Source of the DNA: Myrica gale
Taxonomy: Eukaryota; Streptophyta; Magnoliopsida; Fagales; Myricaceae
Reading direction: 5' to 3'
NCBI GenBank assembly: GCA_963930655.1
Contig: OZ005601.1
Coordinates: forward strand, 25,482,921 to 25,546,920
Length of the DNA stretch: 64,000 nucleotides
Shown: positions 1 to 11,650 of the stretch, piece by piece
Position numbering within the stretch: the stretch's first letter is position 1
Layout of the letters: each line of letters starts with the position of its first letter
Translations under genes and position numbers: made by a program
Notes under the pieces: model-generated
Told to the model about the DNA's origin: nothing
Database searches by the model: none
What the model saw: only the letters and a program-made list of their open reading frames with translations

Positions 1-135
1 GGATCAAAGTCTCCACACTCTACTGTATTTGCGTCGTTTTATTACTAATAATGTTATCATCCCACACAAAAAGCGGCTTCAATTTTGACAAGTGCATACA
101 TGAAATGATAACTGTATGAAATCATTTGATTGCAG

Positions 136-249
136 GATCAAGTGACTGAACAGAGTTTAGTGCTGGAAAAAAAAACAGGGGAAGAAGACCAACAATTTTA
201 TGAAAATCATGGAGCATTTGAACGGGAAGCTTGGCTACTTGCTTCATAG
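136..249 (+). CDS. Last exon of an unidentified gene (partial, runs off the left edge)
   Basis: A TTGCAG acceptor just before position 136 opens a phase-0 frame of 37 codons ending in TAG at 247-249. The peptide is acidic and polar and ends FYENHGAFEREAWLLAS. The reading frame, acceptor and codon use look genuine, but I do not recognise the family. The upstream exons lie outside the window. What could refute it: the exon is short, and a chance open frame after an AG is possible. Confidence 0.4.
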   Translation, partial: DQVTEQSLVLEKKTGEEDQQFYENHGAFEREAWLLAS

Positions 250-516
250 CTAAGAAGGTACGTTTAACAAGCCAAGAAAAAGAAAAAGGCAGGTTCCACA
301 GAAAAATTCAGAAGGGCATGACTCGGAAGTAATCGTAGAGCACTCGGAACAGGAAGTTTTCCTTTTAATCTCTTCTTCTTCTTCCATGTTGGAGGAGTAT
401 TAATACAAGGTGTCTAGTTTTGCCTGCGAGCCTGTAGACAATATACAGCGGTAATCTAACAGGACAGTAAGAACTTGGCCCCGTGGAGCTCCTTGTATAA
501 CCATTCTGGTCCGTTT

Positions 517-1794
517 AGTGGCGGATCCAGGATCCAATTTGAAGGGGATCGAACACATAAGGTGAAATAACAAAAAAAAATTTCCAACAAAATGTAAAAA
601 GTGTCTTAGAGTTAAAATAACGAAAATTAAGGATTAAAAATTTTAAAATACACGTACATACTATTTGCTAAGACTGAAAGTGACAATTAGATCCTACTAA
701 TTTGCATCTTATAAATATAAGAAAATGATAGTTTGAGCAGCAAGAACTCCACAGAAATTCAAGGGCATTAAAAATCCTAAACGAACAAAAACCAGCTAAA
801 TAATTAATTCGGGAACCAAAAATATGAGTGAGTTTCTATTTATTTTGGAAAAAAATTAAAAAAATTAGAAATTTCTAGGTAGAAACCTCTATAGCCCTAA
901 AATATCCAAACCAATTCAATCTCATCCTTCAACAATTTCACAACTCACAAAATTTCAAACTCTAAAGCATTTTTAGCATACTAAATAAATGAATTTTTCT
1001 ACTAAGGGTCGGAGGTCCAACAATTTTCAAGTGTAATATCTTGAGTATCCTGTAAAAATTGAAACCGTAAAAAATCTAAATAATGAGATTGAGAGAGAGC
1101 TGAGAGTCAAGAGGGATATACACTAGAATTTTCAGTATCAAGTACTACAAAAATAACTGAGAAGTATTGCATTATAATTCCTATAATAGTAAGTAGAATT
1201 TGTTGTTAACTATAAATTGCCCAAATTGTTCAATAAATTGTCAGTGACCTATAGGCTATAAGGAGATTTACCATCGTTAGTATTCAACCGCAAAGACATT
1301 AATTAGGTTTGATTAAAGCACTAGTTGCCTCACAATATCCAATTAAGATGCAAATATCAAATTGTTAAATCTTCCACTCCAAAGAAAATATACTTTAAAA
1401 ACTAAAAGAAAAAAGTAATAAAGATGCAACAAGTATAACTAAGATACACGTATACTCATTTTCAGGAAAAACAAAACCCAAAAGACTTTATTTCTCTAGC
1501 ACCAGGTGGTCCAGGTCCACGTAGTAGGAGGTCCACATTTGCCAAGTAAAAACCATCTGACGATTTCACTAGCACCTTTAACCGGCCAAGGCTACTGGAA
1601 GTAGAGACAATCAATACACACTTAAAACCAGGCCCTGCAAACTTAAACCAGGGTTGGGCTGGGGCTATAGGGATCGGGCTCCCATAGGCCTATACCAACT
1701 TATAATAAAAAATAATTTTTTTACATATAATAATTATTTTTGGCAGGTCCAATGAGGGCGGCCACTTAGGGCCGCACCCCCTGGATACGCCTCT
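517..1794. mobile_element. Non-autonomous MULE-like DNA transposon, copy 1
   Basis: The element starts AGTGGCGGATCCAGGA and ends GGATACGCCTCT, which are short imperfect inverted ends. It is flanked by GGTCCGTTT (508-516) and GGTCCCGTTT (1795-1804), a 9-10 bp target duplication typical of Mutator-like elements. The interior is AT-rich with no convincing transposase. Its left part resembles the element at 35113-36665: both share an ATTAAGGA stretch and a TACACGTAC..ACTATTTGCT stretch at similar distances from the end. The assignment to Mutator rests on the duplication length, so the superfamily is tentative. Confidence 0.6.
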
Positions 1795-1849
1795 GGTCCC
1801 GTTTCTTTCTTTTTCTCCGTCATGTCTCATTTCAGCGAAGAGGAGGGGA

Positions 1850-2222
1850 TAGAGGTGAACACAACCGGACCGCGGACCGGACCGGAAAATCGGACCAGAT
1901 TTGTGGTCCGGTCCGGTCCTTTTTCTTAAAATGCGGTCCGGTCCGGCCTCCTTTTTAATAAATGCGGTCCGGACCGGACCGGACCGCATTTATTAAAAAA
2001 AAAAAAAATTATAATTTTTAATACAAATTATAAACATAAAACGTTTAATTTTAATCTAAACTAAAACTTAACATTTTAATATACACTGCCCTTTGAAATT
2101 AACCTAAAAAAAATTAAAAAAAATTAAAACCGGTCCGGACCACTTATAAGTAGTCCGGTCCGGTCCTTTAATATATTAAGACCGAAATACGGTCCGGACC
2201 GCATTCCGATTTTTCAGCCCTA
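1850..2222. mobile_element. hAT-like non-autonomous element rich in CCGGTCC repeats, copy 1
   Basis: The ends are TAGAGGTGAACAC and TTTTTCAGCCCTA. The flanks are GGAGGGGA (1842-1849) and GGAAGGGA (2223-2230), an 8-bp target duplication with one mismatch, which is the hAT signature. The GC-rich ends contain many overlapping CCGGTCC/GGACCGG units and surround an AT-rich middle. A second copy in opposite orientation is at 46385-46694. No transposase is present. Confidence 0.65.
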
Positions 2223-2933
2223 GGAAGGGACAAAGTTGGTCTCCTAAAATAATGCAGGGCCTTCTTAAATTCTAAGTTTTCTAAAATTTTAATCTCATAA
2301 AATAATTATAATATAATATCTTCTCATCAATTTATTATTTTTTATTATAAAAAATATAAAAAATTCTTTAAATATATTTTTTAACAAGTTTAATACGAAT
2401 TTTAACTTCGATATTTTAAAACTCACAAACAACATCATTCCTCTCTTTTTTTCCCGAGAAAAGCAGACTGTCAATGATTCGTCAAGTGTATTATGAGGAA
2501 AGTCTGGAACCGTACGACGGTACCAACCTATGTTTTCTAGGCATGACGGATAGCTACTCCCAGTTACCACTCGAGAGTGCTCAGGTAGATCGACATGAAC
2601 TCAACTCTGAAGTCTACTGAGTTGACACTTTAGTTTCTTGATCGGCAAATAACACACTCAGACCCATATTAGGGTGGACCGAGAGGTCCCAAGGATCCAT
2701 ACCCAGCACCTGGAAATCAATAAGGGATTTATTTTTGGGAATTTTTTTTGCACCCTATTTTAGGGTTTAAATTACCAGTTTCGTTAATTTGAGTCCCTTA
2801 ATCATATCTCACAATTAACATGAGCGAAAAATGGGCTACATAGCACGCATATTGATAGTAGTTTGGATGTAAGAATGCCATTTGTCTCATAGTTTGGAAG
2901 GGAAAAGTAAAAGTTTTCCTCTAATTTTTTTTA
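2223..2933. other. Intergenic, no gene seen
   Basis: AT-rich spacer. Positions about 2270-2430 look like a decayed member of the Tourist-like MITE family described elsewhere in this window (AAAATATAAAAAATT core). The rest shows no splice-supported or conserved coding sequence. Confidence 0.5.
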
Positions 2934-3680
2934 GGCTTAAATGCACCCCATGCCCGTGGGGTATGCGGAAAGAGCAAATATGCCCCTGAAGTAAACAAAG
3001 TCATTTTCATACCCCTGAGGTATACTTTCAGGAGCAAATATGTCCTTCCGTTATGTGCCGTTTGAAACCCTAAAGGTAAATGCTGACGTGTCAAAATTAG
3101 ACACGTCAGCACCAATCAAAACTCGACACCTGGCATTTTCGATTTTTTTTTTAAAAAAAACAGAACAGAAAGGGGGAAAACCCCCGAGCGGCGAAGGGAG
3201 CGAGGGGTGGCCGCCAACCACCCTCGCGGCTCGCGCGCGCGACGCGGGGGAGCCCAGATCTGGGCTCCCCGCTTCGCGCCCGGCGGCCGCGTGCTGCCCG
3301 AGGTCGCGGCTCCTGTGCTCAGGGGTGGCGCGCAGCCGCCTAGCGCGAGCGCCGCTCGCGCGACGGGGTGGCCCCTGCCGGCCACCCCTCGCGGCGGCGA
3401 AGGGAGCTGCCCAGCTCCCTTCGCCGCTCGGGGGTTCTCCCCCTTTTTGTTCTTTTTTTTAAAAAAAAAATTCGAAAATGTCAGGTGTCGAGTTGTGATT
3501 GGTGCTGACGTGTCTAATTTTGACACGTCAGCATTTACCGTTAGGGTTTCAAACGACACATAACGGAAGGGCATATTTGCTCCTGAAAGTATACTTCAGG
3601 GGTATGAAAATGACTTTGTTTACCTCAGGGGCATATTTGCTCTTTCCGCATACCCCAGGGGCATGGGGTGCATTTAAGCC
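2934..3680. mobile_element. Long terminal-inverted-repeat element with GC-rich palindromic core
   Basis: The left arm (2934 to about 3202) is repeated almost perfectly as its reverse complement at the right (about 3410 to 3680). Both begin GGCTTAAATGCACCCCATGC. The flanks share TTTTTTA (2927-2933 and 3681-3687), a possible target duplication weakened by the T-run. Each arm carries a small hairpin, TGACGTGTC-aaaatta-GACACGTCA. The core (about 3203-3410) is strongly GC- and CpG-rich and itself palindromic, in sharp contrast to the AT-rich surroundings. Open frames through it are by-products of the palindrome. A half copy lies at 40690-40998. Mutator-like or foldback origin is inferred from the long arms. 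Confidence 0.75.
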
Positions 3681-3687
3681 TTTTTTA

Positions 3688-6085
3688 TGTAGGTTTCTAG
3701 AAAAAAAATATTGAATTCAATCTTTTCTAGATAATACTTCTAAATAAAAATTTAAACTTGGATAATTGAGACAAGATTTTGAAGTGGTTCGGTCATTGAC
3801 CTATATCCATTGTTGAAGGCCAAATTAGACATTCGGTTTTCTCACTTATGACTGAAAATGTTACATTGGAGCTTATTTATAAGGCATTAGTTTCAATTGC
3901 CCACATTACTAAAAGGTCGATATTGATATAAATTTTTAATTAAATTATCGTACGATTTGTAATGTACCTCCAAATTATCATATTTATTAACTGATGCGTT
4001 TAATTTGCCATAATTTAATATGTGCTTTTCGTATGAATTAAACGATGCATTTAAGTAGTCATTGCACAGTGAACTTTGTAGGGCATCCAAGTTGGGGACT
4101 TTTGGAGCATGTTTGTAGGAATTTTCCTTTATATTGGAGAGCAAATGAGACCATGATGTGTAGACAGGAGTTTCTCCAAATGAAGCAAGAGCCAATCTCT
4201 AAAATGGAGAGGTATCATAATTAGCATAGTTTCAAAATTAAAGGAAATGTATTTCTCTACCGTGTTTTGAGTGGTGACCGGAACCTGTTAAGATAATCTA
4301 AGGGGGGGGACGAGATGAGTTACAAACCTTAATTAGAATATCAACGTGTTTGCTATATATATGTTTTTGGAAGGAAAATTATTTTGTATTCATAATCTAT
4401 GATGTTAATGTCACTATAAAGATTTAAATTATCAATTTCGTCACATTGAGCTATCAAACTATTAAAATTCATCAATACACATTTTTAAAAAATATAATAG
4501 TCAAAATTATGTCATGTATTATAAACGAGTTATGTGTCATGATTTTGATAATGAGATCTTGTTTAAGAATTGATAATTAAGGTAGTCAATGTGACCAACG
4601 TGATAGTTTAAATCCCAAAATGATGCTAAGTTTTCTTTTATTCTTTTTGAAGTTGGCCTCATTGACAAATGGAAGGTGAATAGTAGAGAGATGGTTTAGA
4701 AACAGAAATCACAGAACCCAAACGTTCAAGCAACGTGAACGAGTAATGAAAAAGTACGTATCTATGCTTTTACTAACTTGAGTTTTCCTCACCATCGAAC
4801 CCGACCTGAATCAATCGGTGCAAAAGAATCTAAGAGGGTGTTCGGTTGAATTGTGTTTTGAGAATTTTTTTTTCTTTTGAAAATTTTTAGGTGATGTTAA
4901 CTTTATTGGTATGCGTGTTGTAGTTATTTTTATGTAGTGTTAAAAATGATGTTTGGTTGTATAATTTTTTGTGTTGCGAGGATTCTAAAATATCCTGAGA
5001 ATACTGGTTAAACGAACAGACCCTAAAACTCAACCCCGATTGCACCTAAAACCCGAGCTGGCCAGGCAGATCGAGTTTGGGTCGGGCTGGGTTTCAGAGT
5101 TGCAGTTTTTTTGGGCACACCATTTTTTATAGCCCAAGACGCCTGGGTTATATTTGTTAGAGCCCAGAACGCCCAGGGCTATATATTTCCTTCCTCATGT
5201 CATGAATATGTTCATAAAAACACCTCGGGATAGCCAAAATATGAGCCTCGATCAGAGTGGTTTAGGAAATTTAAACTGAAAACTACAGCAGCTTTCAGTT
5301 TCAGCTTTGCTCTCCCAACTCGGCTGGCGTTTTCACATAAATTTTCCATGTGGCAGTTCATGCTTTCATGAACTTGGCCAATTCCAAAGAAAGGAGAAAG
5401 CAAGAGAATAATGTACATGCGACTGCCAATCCAAAAAAAAAAAATTGAAAATTTTTGACAATCACTTTTTCACAAACTCAACTCCAATACCTTTTTATAA
5501 TTTCCATCAACATTTTTAGCAACTCCAACACCTTTTTCATCTATTTCAAGAGAATCTACACTACCTCCAACATTAATTTTTTTGCCCATCCAAACACAGC
5601 ATAATGTACAAATTTTTTTATTTCATTTTCTGCTTTTAAAACTATAAACAATATCCAAGTACGGTAAGAGAGTAGTTCATTACGTTCAAATGCAACAAGT
5701 TCAGAAGAAATAACAGGAAGCTCAAAAGATAATGGCAGAAAGAGCTCCGCTAACCTTTTATATATGATGAGTATATCAGTCTCCTACCTTGTGCTTAAAT
5801 CAATCTCCTATCCCAACTTCCATATAAAATGCCACTTGTAAGTGTAACTTCCTCCTATCAGCTGAACTCTTTTCATTCCATATCAAATGCCACCTATGGC
5901 TATGAGCGTACCTTCCTCTTATCGACTAAACTGGAATCAGGCTGCCACAAGCTCACTTAAATAGACTTTGTGGCACATGACCTTCCTGATGTTGGAACCT
6001 ACTGCTAAATCTTCATCAATTTACTTTACTGGGCACAACAGTGGGAGTTATACACAAACGCTATCTTTAGTGATGTACGGACTAT
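3688..6085. other. Intergenic spacer with one MITE
   Basis: AT-rich sequence without a recognisable gene apart from the MITE at 4838-5021. The minus-strand open frame at 3893-4195 has no family resemblance and looks fortuitous. The final few hundred bases before 6086 probably include the 3' UTR of the NAC gene. Confidence 0.5.
4838..5021. mobile_element. MITE, Tourist-like (tentative)
   Basis: The ends GAGGGTGTTCGGTTGAA and GGTTAAACGAACAGACCC are imperfect inverted repeats. TAA is present immediately outside both ends, fitting the 3-bp TWA duplication of PIF/Harbinger elements. The AT-rich interior has no coding potential. Confidence 0.45.
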
Positions 6086-9000
6086 CTAAAAGGGCAAAAA
6101 GCACAGGTACTTCTTAAACTTTTTCTTTCTCTCAACAGCAGATGTGTTTTCTCCTTCTGGGGACGCTATGTGTGCATTGATTGATGCACTCACCTTGCGA
6201 GAACTTGATGGACCTTCATTCCTTAACTTTGGTTTCTGATTTCTATTGGTGTCCTTTAAAATACCGTTATCTAGGACTTGACGGCATGCAGCTGATTCGC
6301 GAATAGAACAGTCAGTTTTGAGGATTTTTTCAGGTGGCGACATGTTTCTTCGACCCCTAACAAGAGATCCTGCAGAGCAAAGATATGTAAGATGCGTGTT
6401 GATTCTGGACCAAAAAAGTTGAGAAACTGAGCGAAGAAGGATATCTGTTTACAGCAATCAAGGACTTCTTAACAAAAGCACAGATGTGAGATGCGTGTCG
6501 ATTGCAGCCCTATGGGTTCAACAAGATACCAAAAATGTATGTATATAAGAACAATAACACGAAAAGAAGCAACTGTGATGATAACATCTACAAGAAACAG
6601 CTCAAACGAGGCTCAAAAACCCTAGTAAAAGATTTGCCAGAGTACTAAACCTCAGCTATTGCGTAATACTGCATTAAGATCCACATATTGACACCATAGC
6701 TTTAACTACAATTAGAGGGATTTCAAACTAAGATGTAGTCATTTTTCATATATCAAGAAAACACCGAGTCTACTACTTAACTACTGACTTTTGGCAAAGG
6801 TCTGTACCTAACTTGAGAAGGTAACTCATGCATCTATGAGTTCCAATCAGAATGAGTCCTCAAGGGAGAAAATGGTAAGAGCCATTTTTTTTTAGATAAC
6901 GTCGAAATCCCCCAAAGCAAGACCCGTTTGGCCCCAACTCTGAAGTACAAACCACGGCCCACTGGACCGATCCCACAACCCAGGGAGCAAATAAGTCAAG
7001 AACTCGCCCAGCCGCATGGGAGAAAAAGGTAAGAGCCATAGGACGAAAGAGAGCCAACAAATGAAATTTTCGTACAGGAAGATGTCATATACACCAAGAA
7101 TGAAACCCATAAATTACAAAAAAGCAAGAAATGTCTTGAATCCAAATGGAAATCGACTGGACTAGAAGGCTAACATGCTTGAACTTTAAACTAAGCTACA
7201 ATTCAACATTCTCAATAGCTGTGTTTCATGGAATTCAGTACCCAAACATCGAAAAACCATGTGCTAGAAAGGACATAGAAGTAGCCAACAAAGTTGTCCT
7301 TGATAAACACCACAGTCAGAGGCGAAGCCAGAATATGGTTTTTGGGGAGACCAAACTATAATATCGTAATTTTTGGGGGGCCAATGTAAAAATAATTAAA
7401 AAATGAAGCCTAATTTTTTTTAAAATCCCTTAACTTTTGTAGGAGAGGAAAATGGTGACAATAATAGTACCTTAGATTTTCTCAAGTTAAAGGATATCAA
7501 ATTTTCTTCAAGAAAGAGGGTAATGGTGACAATAATTATAAACAAGGACAACAAGAACTAATCTGAAGCAACAGACTCTTAATAATATTGGCAGACCTGA
7601 AGCAGCTGGTAGCATGACCACCTCGCTTGGTTTGAGAGATGCAGAGACATTGAACTTGCAACCTGCATCCTTCTGGCTATATTCACGCTCTAGGTCTTGC
7701 AACAAAGCCCGTGAATCAAAACATTCATCCGACGACATTGTTAAGCAACTGGAATTTTCTGAACTTGAAGAACGCGATGCTGGAATATCGAGATCCAATA
7801 ATTCCAGGTAATCACCTTCGGAAAAGTAATCTATTTCAGGCAGATTTTCTGGCCAAGGATCTGGAGCTCTCTCTGTCAAAGCCAATATGCCCCTGCTGTC
7901 CTCCTCATTTACCTACAAAACACAGTTACACACCTAAACATACAGAGAGTCTCTCCCCGGATCTAGCCCAAAATGTAAAAACCAAACCCTCAGAAACAAA
8001 GAAGGGGGAAAATCTTCTGCTGAAGTCCTAGAAACAACCAACGGATAAGATTAGTCTAGACGAATGGTGTATACATCAAAGAATGACTTATGTTCTTGAT
8101 CCTTGGCACTAAAGAAAATTTCATATGGCATAAGCTTGTAGGTTGTGGCCAATACAAAACAATATTAAGCGTAAATATGTATGTATAACTGAATAAATGA
8201 AATCCAGGACCTTTTACTAAAAAGGAATCTCCCAAACAGTAATTTTATTTCTTCATTGGTCTTAAAGATACTAGGTAGTTCCTATAAGCATGATCTCCGA
8301 ATTGTAGTCACGGGAAAACAATGGAAATAGGCAAACAGGAGAACTATCGAACTCCCATATACAAGCCAATAACTTGGAAGAGTAGACATAAACACGAATT
8401 AAATCTTTTTCGAAAGCTACTCATCAACTGCAAGGAAACACACATATATGTTGGTGCGTGTTGATGTTTTCAATTAAGTAACAAAATAGCAAAATCCAAT
8501 CCAAGTCACCAGCAATGAAGGCCGTGAAACTGAGGTTGACATACCTGCCGCTTGCTGGTGGAACTTTGTCCAGTGTTACTGCCAGCAACAAATGATGGAG
8601 TCAGGTGAAGGTGGTTTTCTCTTGCAATCGCAGCACTAATAAGTTTCTGCTGCACTTCCTGATTTGCGCTACGCTCAACATCAAGAAAGACTCGGGATAG
8701 GGAGCTCACTTCCTGCACATTATCCAACCATACTGGTAATTGTATGGCAGGTTGGGCTAATAAGGAAAAGAAAAAGGTATACGCCATAGTGATAACAAAT
8801 ACCATATAATACCTTCGGCTTGCTGTCTTCATACTGTCCTCTCTGCAATATACTATATTCATGTATCACCCAACCAGTTTTATGTCCATGGGAAGCTCGG
8901 CCTTCATAGAAATCAAAAGTAGTTCTCCAACCAGTGATTGCAGAGTTTGAGAATATTTTAGAAGCCTTCCCTCTGGTTTTCCAAAACCCAACCTCAGTAT

Positions 9001-10030
9001 CTTTGTTCTCCTCAGTGTAAATGAAGTACCAAAAGTCATCTGCAAATACTCAATTACAAACTTCATAAGCATCTTTATTTCTATGACAAGATGCTCAAGC
9101 ATTTCATTGGTTGAATAAAAGCCAATGGACATTCCCAGAAACATTGCACTCCCAACGGCACATTGAAGCAAAGTAACGTGCTTGAACTAAGTAGTACTCT
9201 ATCATCTAAAAGGCTCCTTCACATAGACCCGTTCTAAATTGAAGATCACCCTCACAGTCGAGCCAAAACAATAGTAATAATTAAAATAATTTACATCCTT
9301 AAATCAAAATCAAGACAATCATACTCACAGATTGACAATCAATTGAGCATATGCACAGATAAGAATCTTATGCTTCTTCTTACACTAGAAGTGTTAGTCT
9401 ATTAAACTGGTATAGGTGGAAACTCATATTGTCTAACAAGCACAAGCATACCAATAGGTATAGCTCTTAGCATCCTCTAAGTAGAAGACTGATAACCACT
9501 CATCAAAAAGGAAAAGCAAAGTCAATGTCTTACAGTTTGAGGTTAAGCTCTCTGACTGTAAAATATCTAATCGAAAGCTCGTTTCACTACACTAAAATCT
9601 TTTATCTCTTCATAGCATACCCATGCAATACCAGCATTTATAGAGAGATTTCTCCCAAAAGAAACTTTGCATTCACATGAGAGTACTTTTGGAAACAGAG
9701 GTTGAAAATTACTCTATATATATATATGTATGCTTACTTTTACCCGAATACAAGGGTTCAAATAGCTATTCTACAATGGGTTAAATTGTGGAAGAGAAAG
9801 TTGGGGTTTAAATGTACCAATATATTAAAAATCCACAAGGTATTATAATCTAAAAGAGCATAACACTTACTAGGTAGATTCCAGGGCAAGTACGCGAAAG
9901 GATTTATATCTGTTAACACATTTCCTGGGAGCTGAGATCCTTTGCACATTCCCTCCAAAGACAAAATAAGGTCCTCATCAGTACAATTTGATCTTAAATT
10001 TCCAAGAGAGGGGGCTGCTGGAGGACACAT
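6086..10030 (-). CDS. NAC-domain transcription factor with atypical N-terminal subdomain
   Basis: Five coding exons read on the minus strand: 10030-9871, 9039-8813, 8712-8545, 7912-7597 and 6369-6086. All have GT/AG borders with matching phase and give 384 residues. Residues about 10-125 form a NAC domain: CTDEDLI, LPGNV, INPF, LPNDFWYF, then GFWKTRGKASKIFSN, ITGWRTTFDFYEG and KTGWVIHEY. The usual opening (LPPGFRFHPTDEEL) is replaced by PSLGNLRSNCTDEDL, so the first subdomain is divergent. The C-terminal half is serine- and acid-rich, fitting an activation region, and ends with a basic KKKFKKYLCFLPF tail. It probably acts as a nuclear DNA-binding dimer. The ATG at 10028-10030 is the first Met of the conserved part. 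An AG acceptor at about 10053 suggests a spliced 5' UTR reaching toward 11300. The last intron holds a short retroposon (6886-7027). Confidence 0.85.
6886..7027 (-). mobile_element. Short poly(A) retroposon (SINE or truncated LINE 3' end), copy A
   Basis: A T-run marks the poly(A) tail of a minus-oriented insert. It is bounded by a perfect 12-bp duplication, GGTAAGAGCCAT (6874-6885 and 7028-7039), as expected for L1-type target-primed insertion. The body resembles the insert at 23113-23218: both contain a GGTCCA..GGGCC stretch, TTCAGxGTTGGGxCCAAA and a terminal GGATTT. It lies in the last intron of the NAC gene. Confidence 0.7.
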
Positions 10031-11483
10031 TGTAAAATTCAGAAGGACTGGAAACAAAATTGTGACCAAATTCCGTCCCTCCGTAGTTCGTAAAAGAGAG
10101 GTTCGTCAAGCTGGCATAGAGAATAGGTAATTAGATCAGGTGGTCAGATACCAGCTACCAAGCTTCCAATTACAAAAGCCCAAAACAGAAATGATCCGTT
10201 AGTTTTAGCAAGAAAGTAAACCTTAAAATTCATTAAAGAGAAGCATGTGAAGCCCATAGACATGGCAATGGTTTTTATTATTATTGAATGAGACAGAGAA
10301 AGGTTGAAAAAAGATATAAAAAACAAAAATCCAAACGACAATATCCTCTAATTCTTCAAACTATTAATCAGTCTTTCAGCAAAAATCTAACACCACCACT
10401 TGGATAGTTCAAAACAGCAATCTGAAGAGCCGAAGAAGATCTGAATTCAAACAGTATATGCAAAGAAGAGCTAATCAGAAAGTTAATCAAATCTCAATCA
10501 AGCAGACAAATTAATACAAGTCTTAAGAAGGCTTTCTCTCTCTCCCACTGGTTTTTAATTTTGCACTCATGAGTCATGAGATCCCATAGAGGTCAAGAAC
10601 ATCAAGTCTTAAGACCAGAATGAATACAAAAAGGGATAATCGATTACCCAAAACACGATCTACTTTCAGGATATAATCAGAAACCAAAGTACATGTCCCA
10701 GCAACTCTAACATAATCGTTCAACATTCAGATCAACCCAAAGGATTTTGGACACAAAATCCTATCACGCTAAAATTCATCTGAATAAGAAATAAATCCAC
10801 TACCTTGCGGTGACGATTTAGAGAAACTCTATTAAAAGACGAAAACTGACTCTGAGCACAAGAACGGAGCTTTCTGCAAACATTACCATTTCAAAATTCA
10901 TACCAGACACGGTTTTGTTCTGAAAATCTCATACGGTGTGTCCCCTGCTCAGCGAACAAACGAATTTCCAGGAAAAAACGAAAAGGAAGAACAACGGAGT
11001 CGCGATTCTAACCGAGAAATAAGCAAAATTACGATGTCACGTCAGATGAATCATACTCAATCAACAATTGCTCATAATTAAGAGTTCCGCTCTAGTTTCT
11101 TTGTCCTTTCGTGCCACTTTTCTCTAATCAAACAAACGAACTGCTCGAAAAAAAAAGAGCGACGGATAAAGAACAAGGGAACCGTAGTTCTAATTAACAA
11201 CTGGCGGAAACTTTATGGCCTTAGATAAAATTCATCATGATCAGTGAGATCAATGAGTCGCTCAGCGAGTTCTGACCTTCGAGACGGCTGGCGACGGACG
11301 GGCGTAGGGAATGACTCCTATTCCCTTCGTTCTTCACTACACGAAGTGAAATCAGGCAGGCGGCAGTGGCTGATATTTATAGCTATAAGCTGCCGAGTCA
11401 CAGTCCCTAACTAGACCACAGTTATGTTGTAACCTCGCCCACAGTTAAAATTTCGGTCGTCCGTGCTCTCACTTACTCACTAA
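10031..11483. promoter_or_regulatory. Probable 5' UTR exons, introns and promoter of the NAC gene
   Basis: There is no coding sequence beyond the NAC first coding exon. An acceptor-like TTTCCAG at about 10053 suggests an upstream non-coding exon. The stretch 11270-11400 is less AT-rich, ends in a GATATTTATAGC segment near 11370 and may hold the transcription start. Exact positions cannot be fixed from sequence alone. Confidence 0.35.
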
Positions 11484-11650
11484 GCCTCCGTCTGTGTTAT
11501 AAAATTTTACGCACTCTAAAATTTTAACATAATAAAATACTACAATATAATTTTTATCTCCCTAATCAAATCATTATTTTTCACTATAAAAATATAAAAA
11601 ATTATTTCTCTCTTCACTTTTTCACTAAACCCAATATTTAAAATTATAAG
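11484..11650. mobile_element. Tourist-like MITE, truncated copy
   Basis: It starts TAA|GCCTCCGTCTGTGTTATAAAATTTT and contains the family core (AAAATATAAAAAATTATTTC, TCTTCACTTTTTCACTAAACCC). The far inverted end is missing. It is related to the complete copies at 12610-12786, 18250-18448 and 45883-46068. Confidence 0.6.

Noticed and set aside
3040-3574. Several overlapping open frames of 118-152 codons on both strands
   Set aside because: They arise because the GC-rich palindromic core lacks stops in all frames; the same peptide appears on both strands owing to the inverted arms. No domain or splice support.
3893-4195. 100-codon minus-strand open frame
   Set aside because: Biased Asn/Tyr/Lys composition from AT-rich DNA, no recognisable family, no promoter or neighbour support.
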